Made by a program: the position numbers and the translations under genes. From an uncultured Verrucomicrobiota bacterium (GTDB taxonomy: Bacteria; Verrucomicrobiota; Verrucomicrobiia; Limisphaerales; UBA9464): 56,746 nt of DNA. Under the pieces are notes generated by a model. The model saw nothing but the letters and a program-made list of their open reading frames with translations, had not been told where the DNA came from and did not search any database. The stretch covers positions 1 through 56,746 of the forward strand of contig CAIWAH010000083.1 in assembly GCA_903910585.1 (NCBI GenBank), given 5' to 3'. Below, one piece after another: positions 34,629 through 43,487 of this stretch (position 1 is the first letter of the stretch; the number at the start of each line of letters is the position of its first letter).

Positions 34629-35938
34629 CGCCGGTAGGCTTCGGCGAGCAGGGTGATCGGATGCACCACGCGCAGTTCGATCCCGCGCTGTTTGCAGCCG
34701 TTGATCAACTGCAGCAAACAGCCCGGATTCCCGGTGGCCACGGTCGTCGCACGGCTGGCGATGATGTGGTCCATTTTGCGCTCCAACAATTGCCCGGCCA
34801 TCTCCGGCTGCGTGAGGTTGTAGATGCCGGCGGAACCGCAGCACCAGCTCGACTCGGCCAACTCCACCAAGCGGAGGTTCGGGATGGATTGGAGCAGCTT
34901 GCGCGGCTGGCTGACCACCCTCTGGCCGTGGCACAGGTGACAGCTCTCGTGATACGTGACCACCTGCTCCGGCTGCTGCGGATGCGGCCGCTCGATGCCG
35001 ATTTCGGCCAGCCATTCGTGGATGTCCTTCACCTTCCGGTCCCACAGATGGGCACGCGCCGCATAGGCGGGATCATCGGCCAGCAGTTTCGCGTAGTGCT
35101 TCAGGTGCGAACCGCAGCCGCCGGCGTTCGTGATGATCGCATCGAAGTGCTCCGGCGGGAACTGGTCGATGTTCCGTCGCGCCAGCTGCTGGGCCAGCTC
35201 CCACTCGCCGTTGTGCGCATGCAGCGAGCCGCAGCAGTTCTGCATCGGCGGGGTGACGACCTCGCAGCCGTTGTGCGCCAGCACCTCGACCGTGTCGCGG
35301 TTCACGCTGGCGAAGGTCAGGTCCTGCGCGCAGCCGGTCAGCATCGCGACCCGATAACGCCGGCCATCCCGCGGGGGCGTGACCGGAGCAATCAGGTCCG
35401 CCGAAAACTCCGCCTCAACCGCGGGCGTCATGGCCTCCAGCTCCCGCAGTCGATTCGGAAGCAAGTTCATCACGCCGCTCCGCCGCACGAATCCCTGCAG
35501 GCCCGTGTCCTGCCAGAGCCGCATCGCCCGGCCGAGCAACTGGAGTCGGCTCAGGTCCATGAACAGCCAGCCGACCGTGAAGGCGCGGATCGCGGACCGT
35601 TTCGGCGACTTCAGCACGCCCGACGCCTCGGCTTCGGCCCGGGCGTGCTCGAAGAGTTCGGCGTAATTCACCCCAGCCGGGCAGGCCGTCATGCAGGCGA
35701 GGCAACCGAGGCAAAAATACATCTCGTCCGCAAACTCTTTGGTCGGCTCCAACCGGTCGTCCGCGATGGCGCGCATCAGCGAAATGCGGCCGCGCGGGGA
35801 ATTCCGCTCCAGCTTTGTCGCGTCGTAGGTCGGACACGTCGGCAGACACAGCCCGCAGTGCATGCACTGCTGGACCACGGAATAATCGAGGTCCTTGAGA
35901 TGCGACGAACGGGCAGACTGGCCAGGTAACGCGGTCAT
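34625..35938 (-). CDS. glcF: glycolate oxidase iron-sulfur subunit GlcF
   Basis: The 437-residue protein has two 4Fe-4S motifs near the N-terminus (CMHCGLCLPTCPTY and CLGCLACMTACPAG). Two CCG domains end in CCGSLHAHNGE and CCGSAGIYNLTQPEMAG. This is the GlcF architecture, carrying electrons from the flavin subunit during glycolate or lactate oxidation. GlcD and GlcE are not next to it, so they must be elsewhere, or this subunit serves another flavoprotein. Confidence 0.88.
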   Translation of the reverse strand: MTALPGQSARSSHLKDLDYSVVQQCMHCGLCLPTCPTYDATKLERNSPRGRISLMRAIADDRLEPTKEFADEMYFCLGCLACMTACPAGVNYAELFEHARAEAEASGVLKSPKRSAIRAFTVGWLFMDLSRLQLLGRAMRLWQDTGLQGFVRRSGVMNLLPNRLRELEAMTPAVEAEFSADLIAPVTPPRDGRRYRVAMLTGCAQDLTFASVNRDTVEVLAHNGCEVVTPPMQNCCGSLHAHNGEWELAQQLARRNIDQFPPEHFDAIITNAGGCGSHLKHYAKLLADDPAYAARAHLWDRKVKDIHEWLAEIGIERPHPQQPEQVVTYHESCHLCHGQRVVSQPRKLLQSIPNLRLVELAESSWCCGSAGIYNLTQPEMAGQLLERKMDHIIASRATTVATGNPGCLLQLINGCKQRGIELRVVHPITLLAEAYRR

Positions 35939-36006
35939 GGATGAACGACCCGCGCAGAGTCACGCAGGCAGCGGGCCCGGGAAAAGAAAATCCTCCCGGA
36001 TTCCCG

Positions 36007-37080
36007 TCAGGCCTTTGCCCCGAGGCCGATTTCCTCCCGCAGATAGCGGAGGCTGCGGGCCAGTTCCCCTTCCTGGCGCTCGCGGTCCGACAGCGAGTCC
36101 TTGGCGACCGGCTTGCCGCGTTTGGCCACCGCGATGAAACGGGCCAGCTCGGCCGCGGACTTCTTCGGGAAGGCTTCCAGAAAACTTGGCTCCAGATACG
36201 GGAACTCGATGGCGAATCCGCCGATGGTTTCGACGTTCACCGCCACGCCCGGGCAAAGCTGGGCGAAACGCGCGAAATACGCCTTGTGATCCAGGCAACC
36301 GCCCTCGCCAAACGCCGTCCACTGCACCGTGGCGCCCTTGGGCGACTCCCAAATCGCCGAATCCCGCAGGCTGGTGGTCAGCGCATACGGCCCGAGCTTT
36401 TCGAGCGATTCCAGCGGATCCTCCAGCGTCCACGCAGCATTGCCGCTGTCCATGTTGGCGCCCACCCAGTCTTTGCCGGCGGCCTCGATCAGTGTGATCA
36501 GCTCATTCGCCGTCATGTCGCCGGCATGATTTTCAATCGCCACCTTCACGCCGGAATCCAGTGCCAGGCTGCGCTGCGACTTGAGCACCTTCACCGTGTC
36601 CTCGATGCGGGCCTCGATGCCGCCCGGAGAGCGCCGGTCCTCGCGGGCGCCGAGCACGACGCGGAACACGGGCGAACCGACGGCCTTCGAAAGCTTAATC
36701 CCCAAGGCGAGGTGCTCTTCCGCCGTGCCCCAGTCCTTTTTGAACGTCTTCGACGTCGGGCAGATGCTCCACGAACCGAGCAGCACCTCGATGCCTTTGT
36801 CCGTCGCGTAGGAGCGCAATTCGGAAGCCTTCGCCGGTTCGAGCGAGCCGAGGGCCGGCAGATCGGTGATGAACAGGGTGTCGAGGTTCAGCTTTGCCGC
36901 ATAGTCCACCAAGTCCCTGCCCTTCAGGCCCAGGGCGCGCACCGCGAAATTGTCCATGCCCAGCCGGATCCGTTTGCCGTTGCGGTCCAGCAGCGGCATG
37001 GCGGCGCGGGCCGAGGTCGTGGAAACCGCCAGTCCGGCGGCAGCGAGCGTGGCGGTGGCGAGGAAATCGCGGCGGTTCAT
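36007..37080 (-). CDS. Tat-exported sugar phosphate isomerase/epimerase-like TIM barrel
   Basis: The start MNRRDFLATATLAAAGLAV (ATG 37080) is a twin-arginine signal. The 357-residue product then has an AP-endonuclease-2/xylose-isomerase-like barrel: IRLGMDNFAVRAL, GIEVLLGSWSI, VFRVVLGARED, SGVKVAIENHAGD (likely metal-binding Glu) and WVGANMDSGNAAWTLEDP. Such exported family members are numerous in Verrucomicrobia and Planctomycetes. Substrate unknown; sugar isomerisation or epimerisation outside the cytoplasm is inferred from fold. Confidence 0.85.
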   Translation of the reverse strand: MNRRDFLATATLAAAGLAVSTTSARAAMPLLDRNGKRIRLGMDNFAVRALGLKGRDLVDYAAKLNLDTLFITDLPALGSLEPAKASELRSYATDKGIEVLLGSWSICPTSKTFKKDWGTAEEHLALGIKLSKAVGSPVFRVVLGAREDRRSPGGIEARIEDTVKVLKSQRSLALDSGVKVAIENHAGDMTANELITLIEAAGKDWVGANMDSGNAAWTLEDPLESLEKLGPYALTTSLRDSAIWESPKGATVQWTAFGEGGCLDHKAYFARFAQLCPGVAVNVETIGGFAIEFPYLEPSFLEAFPKKSAAELARFIAVAKRGKPVAKDSLSDRERQEGELARSLRYLREEIGLGAKA

Positions 37081-37242
37081 AGGAATTGCTCGGCGGGTTG
37101 TCGCACGCGACGGCGCCGCGGGCAAGTGGCTCCCCGGGGACCGCTTCGAACAGGCGGGGAAACTCTCTTCGGCCGCTCGACTGCACGAATCGCGAGCACG
37201 TTGTCCGCAAGCCCAAGCCGAACTTCAGGGAGAACTGGAACT

Positions 37243-38394
37243 TCAGCGCTTCCGGCCGCCGCCGGTGGCGGCGTAGGCCCCGCAGGTTTCGCGCACCACC
37301 AGAGACGGTGAGAGCAACTGGCTGCGGGGCGGCAACGAGGGGTCCGCCAACCGATCGAGCATCGCACGCATGGCCGCCACGGCGATTTCCCGGCAGGGCT
37401 GGTGAATCGTCGTGAGCGGTCGGGCCAGCAGGGTGGCATAGCGCACGTTGTCAAAGCCGGCGAGGCGGACGTCTTCCGGCACCCGATGCCCCTCGCGATG
37501 CAGGGTCCCCAGGAGTTCGGCAGCCGTATGGTCGTTGGCGCAGAGCAGGACTTCCCACCGGCGGCCGGCCACCAGGCGACGCACGAAGCGAACGTCCGTC
37601 GGGTCGCCCAGATTGACCCAGTTGGGCGGCAGTTCGAGCCCATGGTTGGCAATGGCGGCGCGTGCCCCGGCAATGCGGGCGTCCACCGTGGAGGCGGAGT
37701 TGGGCCGGGCTACGAAGGCAAACCGTTCGCAACCCAGCCTCAGGAAATGTTCCGCCAGCAGGAACCCGGCGGCCATGTTGTCGAGGCCGACCAGGTCGAA
37801 ATCGCTGCGCTTGGGGAACATCCCGAGGTCGCGGTCAATCAGAATGACCGGGATGCCCGCCTGACGAAGCCGTTCCGCGATCTCGCGGTTGGCCTCCTCG
37901 CGGCGCGGGATCAGCTCAAACGGAGCGAAGAAGACGCCGTCAATGCGCCGGCCGACGAACTGGTCGCAGATTTCCCGCGCCTGTCCGAGGCTGAGATCGG
38001 CATCGTGTCGCGGATGCTCGGAGCCGCCCCACAGCAGGCTGAAGTTCTGCGCCCGGGCCACGCTGGCGAGTTCGCCGCAGATGAGTTCAAAGATTTCCGT
38101 CCGCCCCAGCCCGGGAATCAGCAGGCCCAGCTGCCTCGCGGAGTTCGCCGCCGGAGCCGGGCGCCGCACGAAGCTGCCGGAGCCCATGCGGCGTTCGATC
38201 AGGCCGGTCGCCTGCAGATCCTTGAGCGCGCGGATCACGGTGGGCCGGGAAACTCCGTGCAGTCTGACCAATTGCGCTTCGCTGGGCAGCCGCGCCCCGA
38301 TGGCATAGCGGCCGGCGGCGATCATCTGCATCAGTTCCTGGGAGATGCGCCGATGCTTCGGTTCCGTTTCGGACACCCGGCCATGAAGCCGCAC
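37243..38394 (-). CDS. GntR-HTH / LacI-type sugar-binding regulator of the fructan locus
   Basis: The 383-residue protein has a GntR winged helix (about 14-78: LPSEAQLVRLHGVSRPTVIRALKDLQATGLIERRMGSGSFV) joined to a periplasmic-binding-protein-like sensor (about 87-375). This is the AraR/GntR-LacI plan. Sensor motifs include GVFFAPFELIP, LIDRDLGMF, FVARPNSASTVDARIAGA and PEDVRLAGFDNV. It diverges from the GH32 operon, whose promoter region carries palindromes, so it probably represses that operon until a fructose-type ligand binds. The start is GTG 38394, inside the operator; GTG 38376 is an equally plausible start that would leave the operator fully upstream. Confidence 0.9.
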   Translation of the reverse strand: MRLHGRVSETEPKHRRISQELMQMIAAGRYAIGARLPSEAQLVRLHGVSRPTVIRALKDLQATGLIERRMGSGSFVRRPAPAANSARQLGLLIPGLGRTEIFELICGELASVARAQNFSLLWGGSEHPRHDADLSLGQAREICDQFVGRRIDGVFFAPFELIPRREEANREIAERLRQAGIPVILIDRDLGMFPKRSDFDLVGLDNMAAGFLLAEHFLRLGCERFAFVARPNSASTVDARIAGARAAIANHGLELPPNWVNLGDPTDVRFVRRLVAGRRWEVLLCANDHTAAELLGTLHREGHRVPEDVRLAGFDNVRYATLLARPLTTIHQPCREIAVAAMRAMLDRLADPSLPPRSQLLSPSLVVRETCGAYAATGGGRKR

Positions 38395-38457
38395 CTGTCA
38401 CTGACAGGTCAACCACCTGTCAGCACGGGAAACTGCCAGGTTGAACGAATGGCAGTT
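38393..38457. promoter_or_regulatory. palindromic operators between regulator and GH32 operon
   Basis: ACCTGTCACTGACAGGT (38393-38409) is a perfect palindrome about a central base. A third half-site ACCTGTCA occurs at 38415-38422, 22 bases after the first. Further on, AACTGCCA (38431-38438) and TGGCAGTT (38450-38457) form an 8-bp inverted repeat with an 11-base spacer. Arrangement and position suggest binding sites for the divergently encoded regulator and perhaps a second factor. Confidence 0.65.
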
Positions 38458-38560
38458 GGCTGGGAGACGGCGCAGCGATATCCGAATCCCGTTCCAAGAG
38501 GCCAGTCACGCGTCCGAGGCATCCGTGTCATCGGCGCCCTCCGGCCGGAGTTCGCACATC

Positions 38561-40162
38561 ATGATCAAAGCGCTTTCCAAGGCCGTCAGAAGGTTTCCGC
38601 TCAGGGGGCTCGCCCTGTTGGCGGCTGCCGCGGGACAATTCTTCTCCGTCCCCCCACTGCTCGCCGACGTCGCCCCGACCTACCGCGAGCAGTGGCGGCC
38701 GCAGTTTCATTTCACGCCGGCGGACACGTGGATGAACGACCCGAACGGCATGGTTTTCTTCGACGGTGAGTATCACCTGTTCTACCAGAACAACCCGTTC
38801 GGAAACCGGTGGGGGCACATGAGCTGGGGGCACGCCGTCAGCCGGGATCTGGTGCACTGGGAGCATCTGCCGCTGGCGCTGGCGGAAGAGAACGGCGTGA
38901 TGATCTTTTCCGGCTCCGCGGTGGTGGACTGGCAGAACACGAGCGGTTTCGGCCGGAACGGCCGGCCGCCGCTGGTCGCGATCTACACCGGTCATTACAC
39001 GGACAGGCCGCTTCAGAACCAGCAGATCGCCTACAGCAACGACCGGGGCCGCACCTGGACCAAGTTCGCCGACAACCCGGTCCTCGACGTGAAGATGGCC
39101 GATTTCCGCGATCCCAAGGTGTTCTGGCACCAGGAAACCTCGCGTTGGCTGATGACGGTGGCGTTACCCAAGGAGGCGAAGGTTCACTTCTACGCCTCGC
39201 CCAATCTCCGGCAGTGGCGCTACGTCGGTGAATTCGGCGGGAAAGGCGCCACCAACGGATTGTGGGAATGTCCCGACCTGTTTCCCCTGAAGCTGGAAGG
39301 CGGCGGGTCAAAATGGGTGCTGGTCGTGAACATCAACCCGGGCGGCCCGGCGGGCGGATCGGGCTGTCAGTATTTTGTCGGCGCCTTTGACGGCAACCGC
39401 TTCATCGCCGACGCCGGCGTCCCGGGCCCGTCGTGGGCCGACTGGGGACGCGATTTTTATGCCGCGGTGTCGTGGAGCGATGTGCCCGCGCGCGACGGGC
39501 GCCGCCTGTGGCTTGGATGGATGAGCAATTGGGACTACGCGAACGAGGTGCCCACGCTGCCCTGGCGCAGCGCGATGACCGTGCCCCGGGAACTCACCCT
39601 TCGCCGGACTCCGGAAGGAATTCGGCTCGTGCAACGGCCCGTGCGGGAACTGGCCCAACTCCGGACCAAGGGCGGTTCACTCCGAAACGCCACCCTCGAC
39701 GAAGCCGCGGCGTGGTTGGCGAAGCGCCCCATTCCCTCCGGCTTGGCCGAACTGGAATTGCGCCTCGAAAATGTCCCCGCCGGCGGCGTGTTGGAACTGG
39801 TCTGCCGGCATGGCGACCACGGGAAAACCCGCATTGAAGCGGACTTCGGCGCCTCGGTCCTCCGCCTTGACCGCTCGAACTCCGGGCGCAGCGACTTCAG
39901 CACCGCCTTCCGCGGCGTCCATGCCGCCCCGTTGCGCACCATCAACGGCGCGGTGGACTTGAGGTTGCTGATCGACACCTCCTCGCTCGAAGTCTTCGCC
40001 CAAGGTGGCGAAAGCGTGATCACCGACCTCGTTTTGCCCACCAAGTCCGGTCTGGAATTTGGGCTCGCCGCCTCGGAAAGCCTGCGTAACGTCCGCGTGA
40101 AATCCCTCGCCTTATGGCCACTGAAGCCAGCGACTCCATCACCATCCCGCTTGCATCCATGA
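38561..40162 (+). CDS. exported GH32 fructan hydrolase (levanase/inulinase/invertase type)
   Basis: The start at ATG 38561 gives a signal peptide ending near ADVAP; earlier frames upstream run through the operator. Of 533 residues, about 45-370 are the five-bladed propeller with W-MNDPNG (nucleophile D60), RDP (183-185) and WECPDL (acid/base E236). The C-terminal beta-sandwich ends near residue 520. GH32 enzymes cleave beta-fructosides; no carbohydrate-binding module is visible. The downstream sugar porter and fructokinase support fructose release. The stop overlaps the next start as ATGA. Confidence 0.93.
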   Translation: MIKALSKAVRRFPLRGLALLAAAAGQFFSVPPLLADVAPTYREQWRPQFHFTPADTWMNDPNGMVFFDGEYHLFYQNNPFGNRWGHMSWGHAVSRDLVHWEHLPLALAEENGVMIFSGSAVVDWQNTSGFGRNGRPPLVAIYTGHYTDRPLQNQQIAYSNDRGRTWTKFADNPVLDVKMADFRDPKVFWHQETSRWLMTVALPKEAKVHFYASPNLRQWRYVGEFGGKGATNGLWECPDLFPLKLEGGGSKWVLVVNINPGGPAGGSGCQYFVGAFDGNRFIADAGVPGPSWADWGRDFYAAVSWSDVPARDGRRLWLGWMSNWDYANEVPTLPWRSAMTVPRELTLRRTPEGIRLVQRPVRELAQLRTKGGSLRNATLDEAAAWLAKRPIPSGLAELELRLENVPAGGVLELVCRHGDHGKTRIEADFGASVLRLDRSNSGRSDFSTAFRGVHAAPLRTINGAVDLRLLIDTSSLEVFAQGGESVITDLVLPTKSGLEFGLAASESLRNVRVKSLALWPLKPATPSPSRLHP

Positions 40163-40968
40163 ACTCCTCCGTGCCCCGCGCGGTGCCTCGTCACCGCGGT
40201 TTCACACTGATCGAGCTCCTTGTCGTCATCGCGATCATCGCCATCCTCGCCGGCATGCTGCTGCCCGCCCTGAGCCGGGCCAAGGCCAAGGGCGAGGTCA
40301 CCGCCTGCCTGAACAACAACAAGCAGATGGCGCTGCTCATGCGGTTCTACACCGACGAGAACAACGAGGTGTATCCGGGCCACCGCAACGGCAACCTGCC
40401 CGGGTTTCCCGGCGGCACCGTCATCCTGACCAACTGGTGGGGCGTCACCATTCAGGGCTACCGCCCGACCATCACGAACATCTTCCGCTGCCCCAGCCTG
40501 AAGGGCAAACGTCTCGACAATGGCGTCGCCTGGAACTGGAAATTCGACTCCCACATGGTGGGTTACGGCATGAACGCCTTTTTCCTCGGCCGTTACCCCT
40601 ACGGACCGGAAACGGTTTCCCTCGGGGGCATCAAGTTTGATACCGCCGCCTGGTTCAAGCGGACCGCCATTGTCAGCCCGGCGCGCACCATGGAAATCGG
40701 CGAATCCATGCCGACGTCCAATCGCGAATGGAGCAGCAGCCTCTGGTGGCCGTCCTCGTGCATGGATGCCAAGGCGTCCACCACCCGCGGCTTCGAGGGC
40801 GTGGACTTCCTGCGCCACAAGACCGGCGGCACGGCCAGCTTCGCGGACGGCCACTCCGAGGTGCGCAAGGACAAGCAGATCAACCCGCCCGCCGATCCCA
40901 TCAGCGGCAACGCCAAGGCCCTCGCCAATTCCGAGTTCTGGGATCCGCTGAACCGCGCCAACCGCTGA
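40159..40968 (+). CDS. pseudopilin-like protein (prepilin N-methylation motif, C-terminal DG)
   Basis: The 269-residue protein starts by ATGA overlap with GH32. It has a short basic leader, then the type IV prepilin motif [20 protein letters not shown] (E5 conserved), a C-terminal globular domain and [13 protein letters not shown] near the end. These match the H-X9-DG / DUF1559-like pseudopilins abundant in PVC bacteria. A prepilin peptidase would process it. It is the only pilin-like gene in view, and its coupling to a secreted fructanase is odd. Confidence 0.85.
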   Translation: MNSSVPRAVPRHRGFTLIELLVVIAIIAILAGMLLPALSRAKAKGEVTACLNNNKQMALLMRFYTDENNEVYPGHRNGNLPGFPGGTVILTNWWGVTIQGYRPTITNIFRCPSLKGKRLDNGVAWNWKFDSHMVGYGMNAFFLGRYPYGPETVSLGGIKFDTAAWFKRTAIVSPARTMEIGESMPTSNREWSSSLWWPSSCMDAKASTTRGFEGVDFLRHKTGGTASFADGHSEVRKDKQINPPADPISGNAKALANSEFWDPLNRANR

Positions 40969-40989
40969 GCTGAGTCCGCCCATTCCGCC

Positions 40990-42567
40990 ATGACTTCCCG
41001 CATCTTCTACTGGTCGCTCGTTTCCGCGCTGGCCGGCTTCCTGTTCGGCTTCGACACCGTGGTCATCTCCGGCGCGGAGCAGACCATCCAGTCGCTGTGG
41101 AACCTCAGCCCGGCCATGCACGGGCTGGTCATGGCCTCCGCGCTCTACGGAACGGTGCTGGGCTCGGTGATCGGCGGCTGGCCCACGGACCGCTTTGGCC
41201 GCAAACAGACGCTTCTCTGGGTCGGCGTCCTCTACTTCGTGTCAGCGGTATGGTCGGGTCTCGCGAACGATCCGTGGTCGTTCATTGTGGCCCGCTTCAT
41301 CGGCGGATTGGGCGTCGGCATCTGCACGGTCACGGCGCCCCTCTACATCTCGGAGATCTCGCCGCCCGAACGCCGCGGCCGCCTGGCCGGGATGTTTCAG
41401 TTCAATATCGTTTTCGGCATCCTCGTCGCGTTCCTCTCGAACTGGCTTCTGCGCAACGCCGGGGAAAATGCGTGGCGCTGGATGCTCGGCGTCGAGGCGT
41501 TCCCGGCCGCGCTGTATTCCCTGCTCTGCTTCACGATCCCAGAAAGCCCGCGGTGGCTGCTCTCCCGGCGCGGCGACCGGACCGGTGCGCTCGCCGTGCT
41601 CCGCCAGATCAGCCCGGACGCCGACGAAGCCGCCCTGACCCGGGCGGCGGACGAGATCACCGCGGCTTCCGCCACCACCACCTCCACGACGGGCTTCTGG
41701 TCGGCCCGACTGAAGGTGCCCATCCTGCTCGCCTTCCTGGTCGCGTTCTTCAACCAGCTGTCGGGCATCAATGCGATCCTCTACTTCGCCCCGCGCATTT
41801 TCGGCCTGACCGGCAGCGAGAACGCCCTTGCCCAATCAGTCGGCATCGGCGTCACGAATCTCGCCTTCACCTACGTTGGCCTGTGGCTCATTGACCGTCT
41901 CGGCCGGCGCACGCTGCTGCTCATCGGCTCGTTCGGCTACATCGCCTCGCTCGGTTTGTGCGCCGTCGCGTTCTTCACCTGGGCGCCGCAATTCCGCGCC
42001 GCGTCCAAGGCGGTGGATGTGCGCTCGATCGCCGGCCAGCTCGCGACCGCGAACCCCGCACGACAGGAAGCATTGCAACGCGACTTTGCCGCCGCCCGGC
42101 AGGCCCTGGTGGACGCAACCGCGGATGCCCGGTCAGGCGCCACCCGCGTCGTTTTGCCGCCGGAGGCAACGATCGCCCAGGTAAATGCCGCGGCCGGCCA
42201 GGCGTTGAAGGAGGCTTCCACCGCCGCCGGCGCGGGCGGAATGATCGTGCTGGTGTGCATCTTTGCCTTCATCGCCGCCCACGCCATCGGCCAGGGAACG
42301 GTGATCTGGGTGCTGATCTCGGAGATTTTCCCGAACCGCTATCGGGCCGCGGGACAATCGCTCGGCAGCTTTACCCACTGGATCTTCGCCGCCCTGCTCA
42401 CGCAGTTCTTCCCGCTGATGATCGCGGCCTTCGCGCCTGGCTACATCTTCCTGCTGTTCGCCGGCATGATGTTCCTCCAGTTGCTGTGGGTGAAGTTCAT
42501 GGTGCCCGAGACCAAGGGCGTCCCCCTCGAACAGATCCAGCGGCATCTCGGCATCCGCGAGGCATGA
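40990..42567 (+). CDS. MFS sugar porter (SP family)
   Basis: The 525-residue transporter has 12 predicted helices. SP-family signatures are GFDTVVISGAEQ in helix 1, GGWPTDRFGRKQTLL in loop 2-3, RFIGGLGVGICTVTAPLYISEISPPERRG, PESPRWLLSRRG and NQLSGINAILYFAPRIF in helix 7. Residues about 330-410 hold a long Ala/Arg/Gln-rich extramembrane insertion not typical of the family. It probably imports fructose or sucrose. Its stop overlaps the fructokinase start (ATGA). Confidence 0.93.
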   Translation: MTSRIFYWSLVSALAGFLFGFDTVVISGAEQTIQSLWNLSPAMHGLVMASALYGTVLGSVIGGWPTDRFGRKQTLLWVGVLYFVSAVWSGLANDPWSFIVARFIGGLGVGICTVTAPLYISEISPPERRGRLAGMFQFNIVFGILVAFLSNWLLRNAGENAWRWMLGVEAFPAALYSLLCFTIPESPRWLLSRRGDRTGALAVLRQISPDADEAALTRAADEITAASATTTSTTGFWSARLKVPILLAFLVAFFNQLSGINAILYFAPRIFGLTGSENALAQSVGIGVTNLAFTYVGLWLIDRLGRRTLLLIGSFGYIASLGLCAVAFFTWAPQFRAASKAVDVRSIAGQLATANPARQEALQRDFAAARQALVDATADARSGATRVVLPPEATIAQVNAAAGQALKEASTAAGAGGMIVLVCIFAFIAAHAIGQGTVIWVLISEIFPNRYRAAGQSLGSFTHWIFAALLTQFFPLMIAAFAPGYIFLLFAGMMFLQLLWVKFMVPETKGVPLEQIQRHLGIREA

Positions 42568-43457
42568 GCCGCCCCGTCCGTATCGTCAGCCTCGGGGAAG
42601 TTCTCTGGGACCTGCTGCCGGCCGGTCCGCAGTTGGGCGGTGCGCCGGGAAACTTCGCGTGCCACTGCCGGGCCTTGGGGGCGGACGCCGCCTTGGTTTC
42701 GTGCGTCGGAACCGATGAACTCGGGACCGAAGCGCTCCGGCGGCTGGCCGTCCGCGGCGTGGATGTGTCCTCCGTCAGCCGATCCGACCACGCGCCGACC
42801 GGCACCGTCGCGGTGGAGGTTTCGGTGGACGGACAACCGAAGTTCACGATCCGCGAAAACGTGGCGTGGGATCTTCTGGTGGCCTCCGAAACCGCCCTCC
42901 GGCAGGTCGCAGCGGCCGACGTGGTCTGCTTTGGCTCCCTAGCCCAACGTTCGCCCGCCGCCCGTGACGCGATCCGGCAACTGGTGCAGGCGGCTCCCGC
43001 CCACGCGCTGAAAGTTTGCGACATCAACCTGCGGGCGCCGTTTCACACCGCGGAGGTCATTGCCGGTTCCCTCGAGTGGGCGAATGTCCTAAAGCTGAAC
43101 GAGACCGAGCTCCCCATCCTTGCGATGCAGTTCGGCCTGAGCGGTTCGGCGGAATCCCAGCTCGGTCAAATCGCCGAACGCTTCGGGCTTCACACCGTCG
43201 CGCTCACGTTGGGCGCCGCGGGCAGCCGGGTGCTGCGGAACGGGACTTGGACCTTCGAGCCGGGACGGGCCGTGAACGTCGTGGACGCCGTCGGCGCCGG
43301 CGATGCCTACACGGCGGCCTTGGTGATGGGCTTGGTGCAGGATTGGCCGACCGCAGAACTGCTCGCGGCCGCGACCGACATTGCGGCTTACGTTTGCACC
43401 CAAGCCGGAGCCACGCCGGAACTGCCGGCAGAACTGGTGGCCCGGTTCTTCAATTGA
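42564..43457 (+). CDS. PfkB-family fructokinase
   Basis: The ATG at 42564 overlaps the transporter stop (ATGA) and gives 297 residues. Motifs are IVSLGEVLWDLLP, GGAPGNFACHCRALG, VCDINLRAPFH, LKLNETELPIL and VVDAVGAGDAYTAALVMG, with the catalytic Asp in GAGD. The opening and N-(L/V)-R segment are typical of fructokinases. It makes fructose 6-phosphate from imported fructose and closes the operon. Confidence 0.93.
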   Translation: MSRPVRIVSLGEVLWDLLPAGPQLGGAPGNFACHCRALGADAALVSCVGTDELGTEALRRLAVRGVDVSSVSRSDHAPTGTVAVEVSVDGQPKFTIRENVAWDLLVASETALRQVAAADVVCFGSLAQRSPAARDAIRQLVQAAPAHALKVCDINLRAPFHTAEVIAGSLEWANVLKLNETELPILAMQFGLSGSAESQLGQIAERFGLHTVALTLGAAGSRVLRNGTWTFEPGRAVNVVDAVGAGDAYTAALVMGLVQDWPTAELLAAATDIAAYVCTQAGATPELPAELVARFFN

Positions 43458-43487
43458 AAACACTTCGGGTAACGGTGCCCGTGTGCT

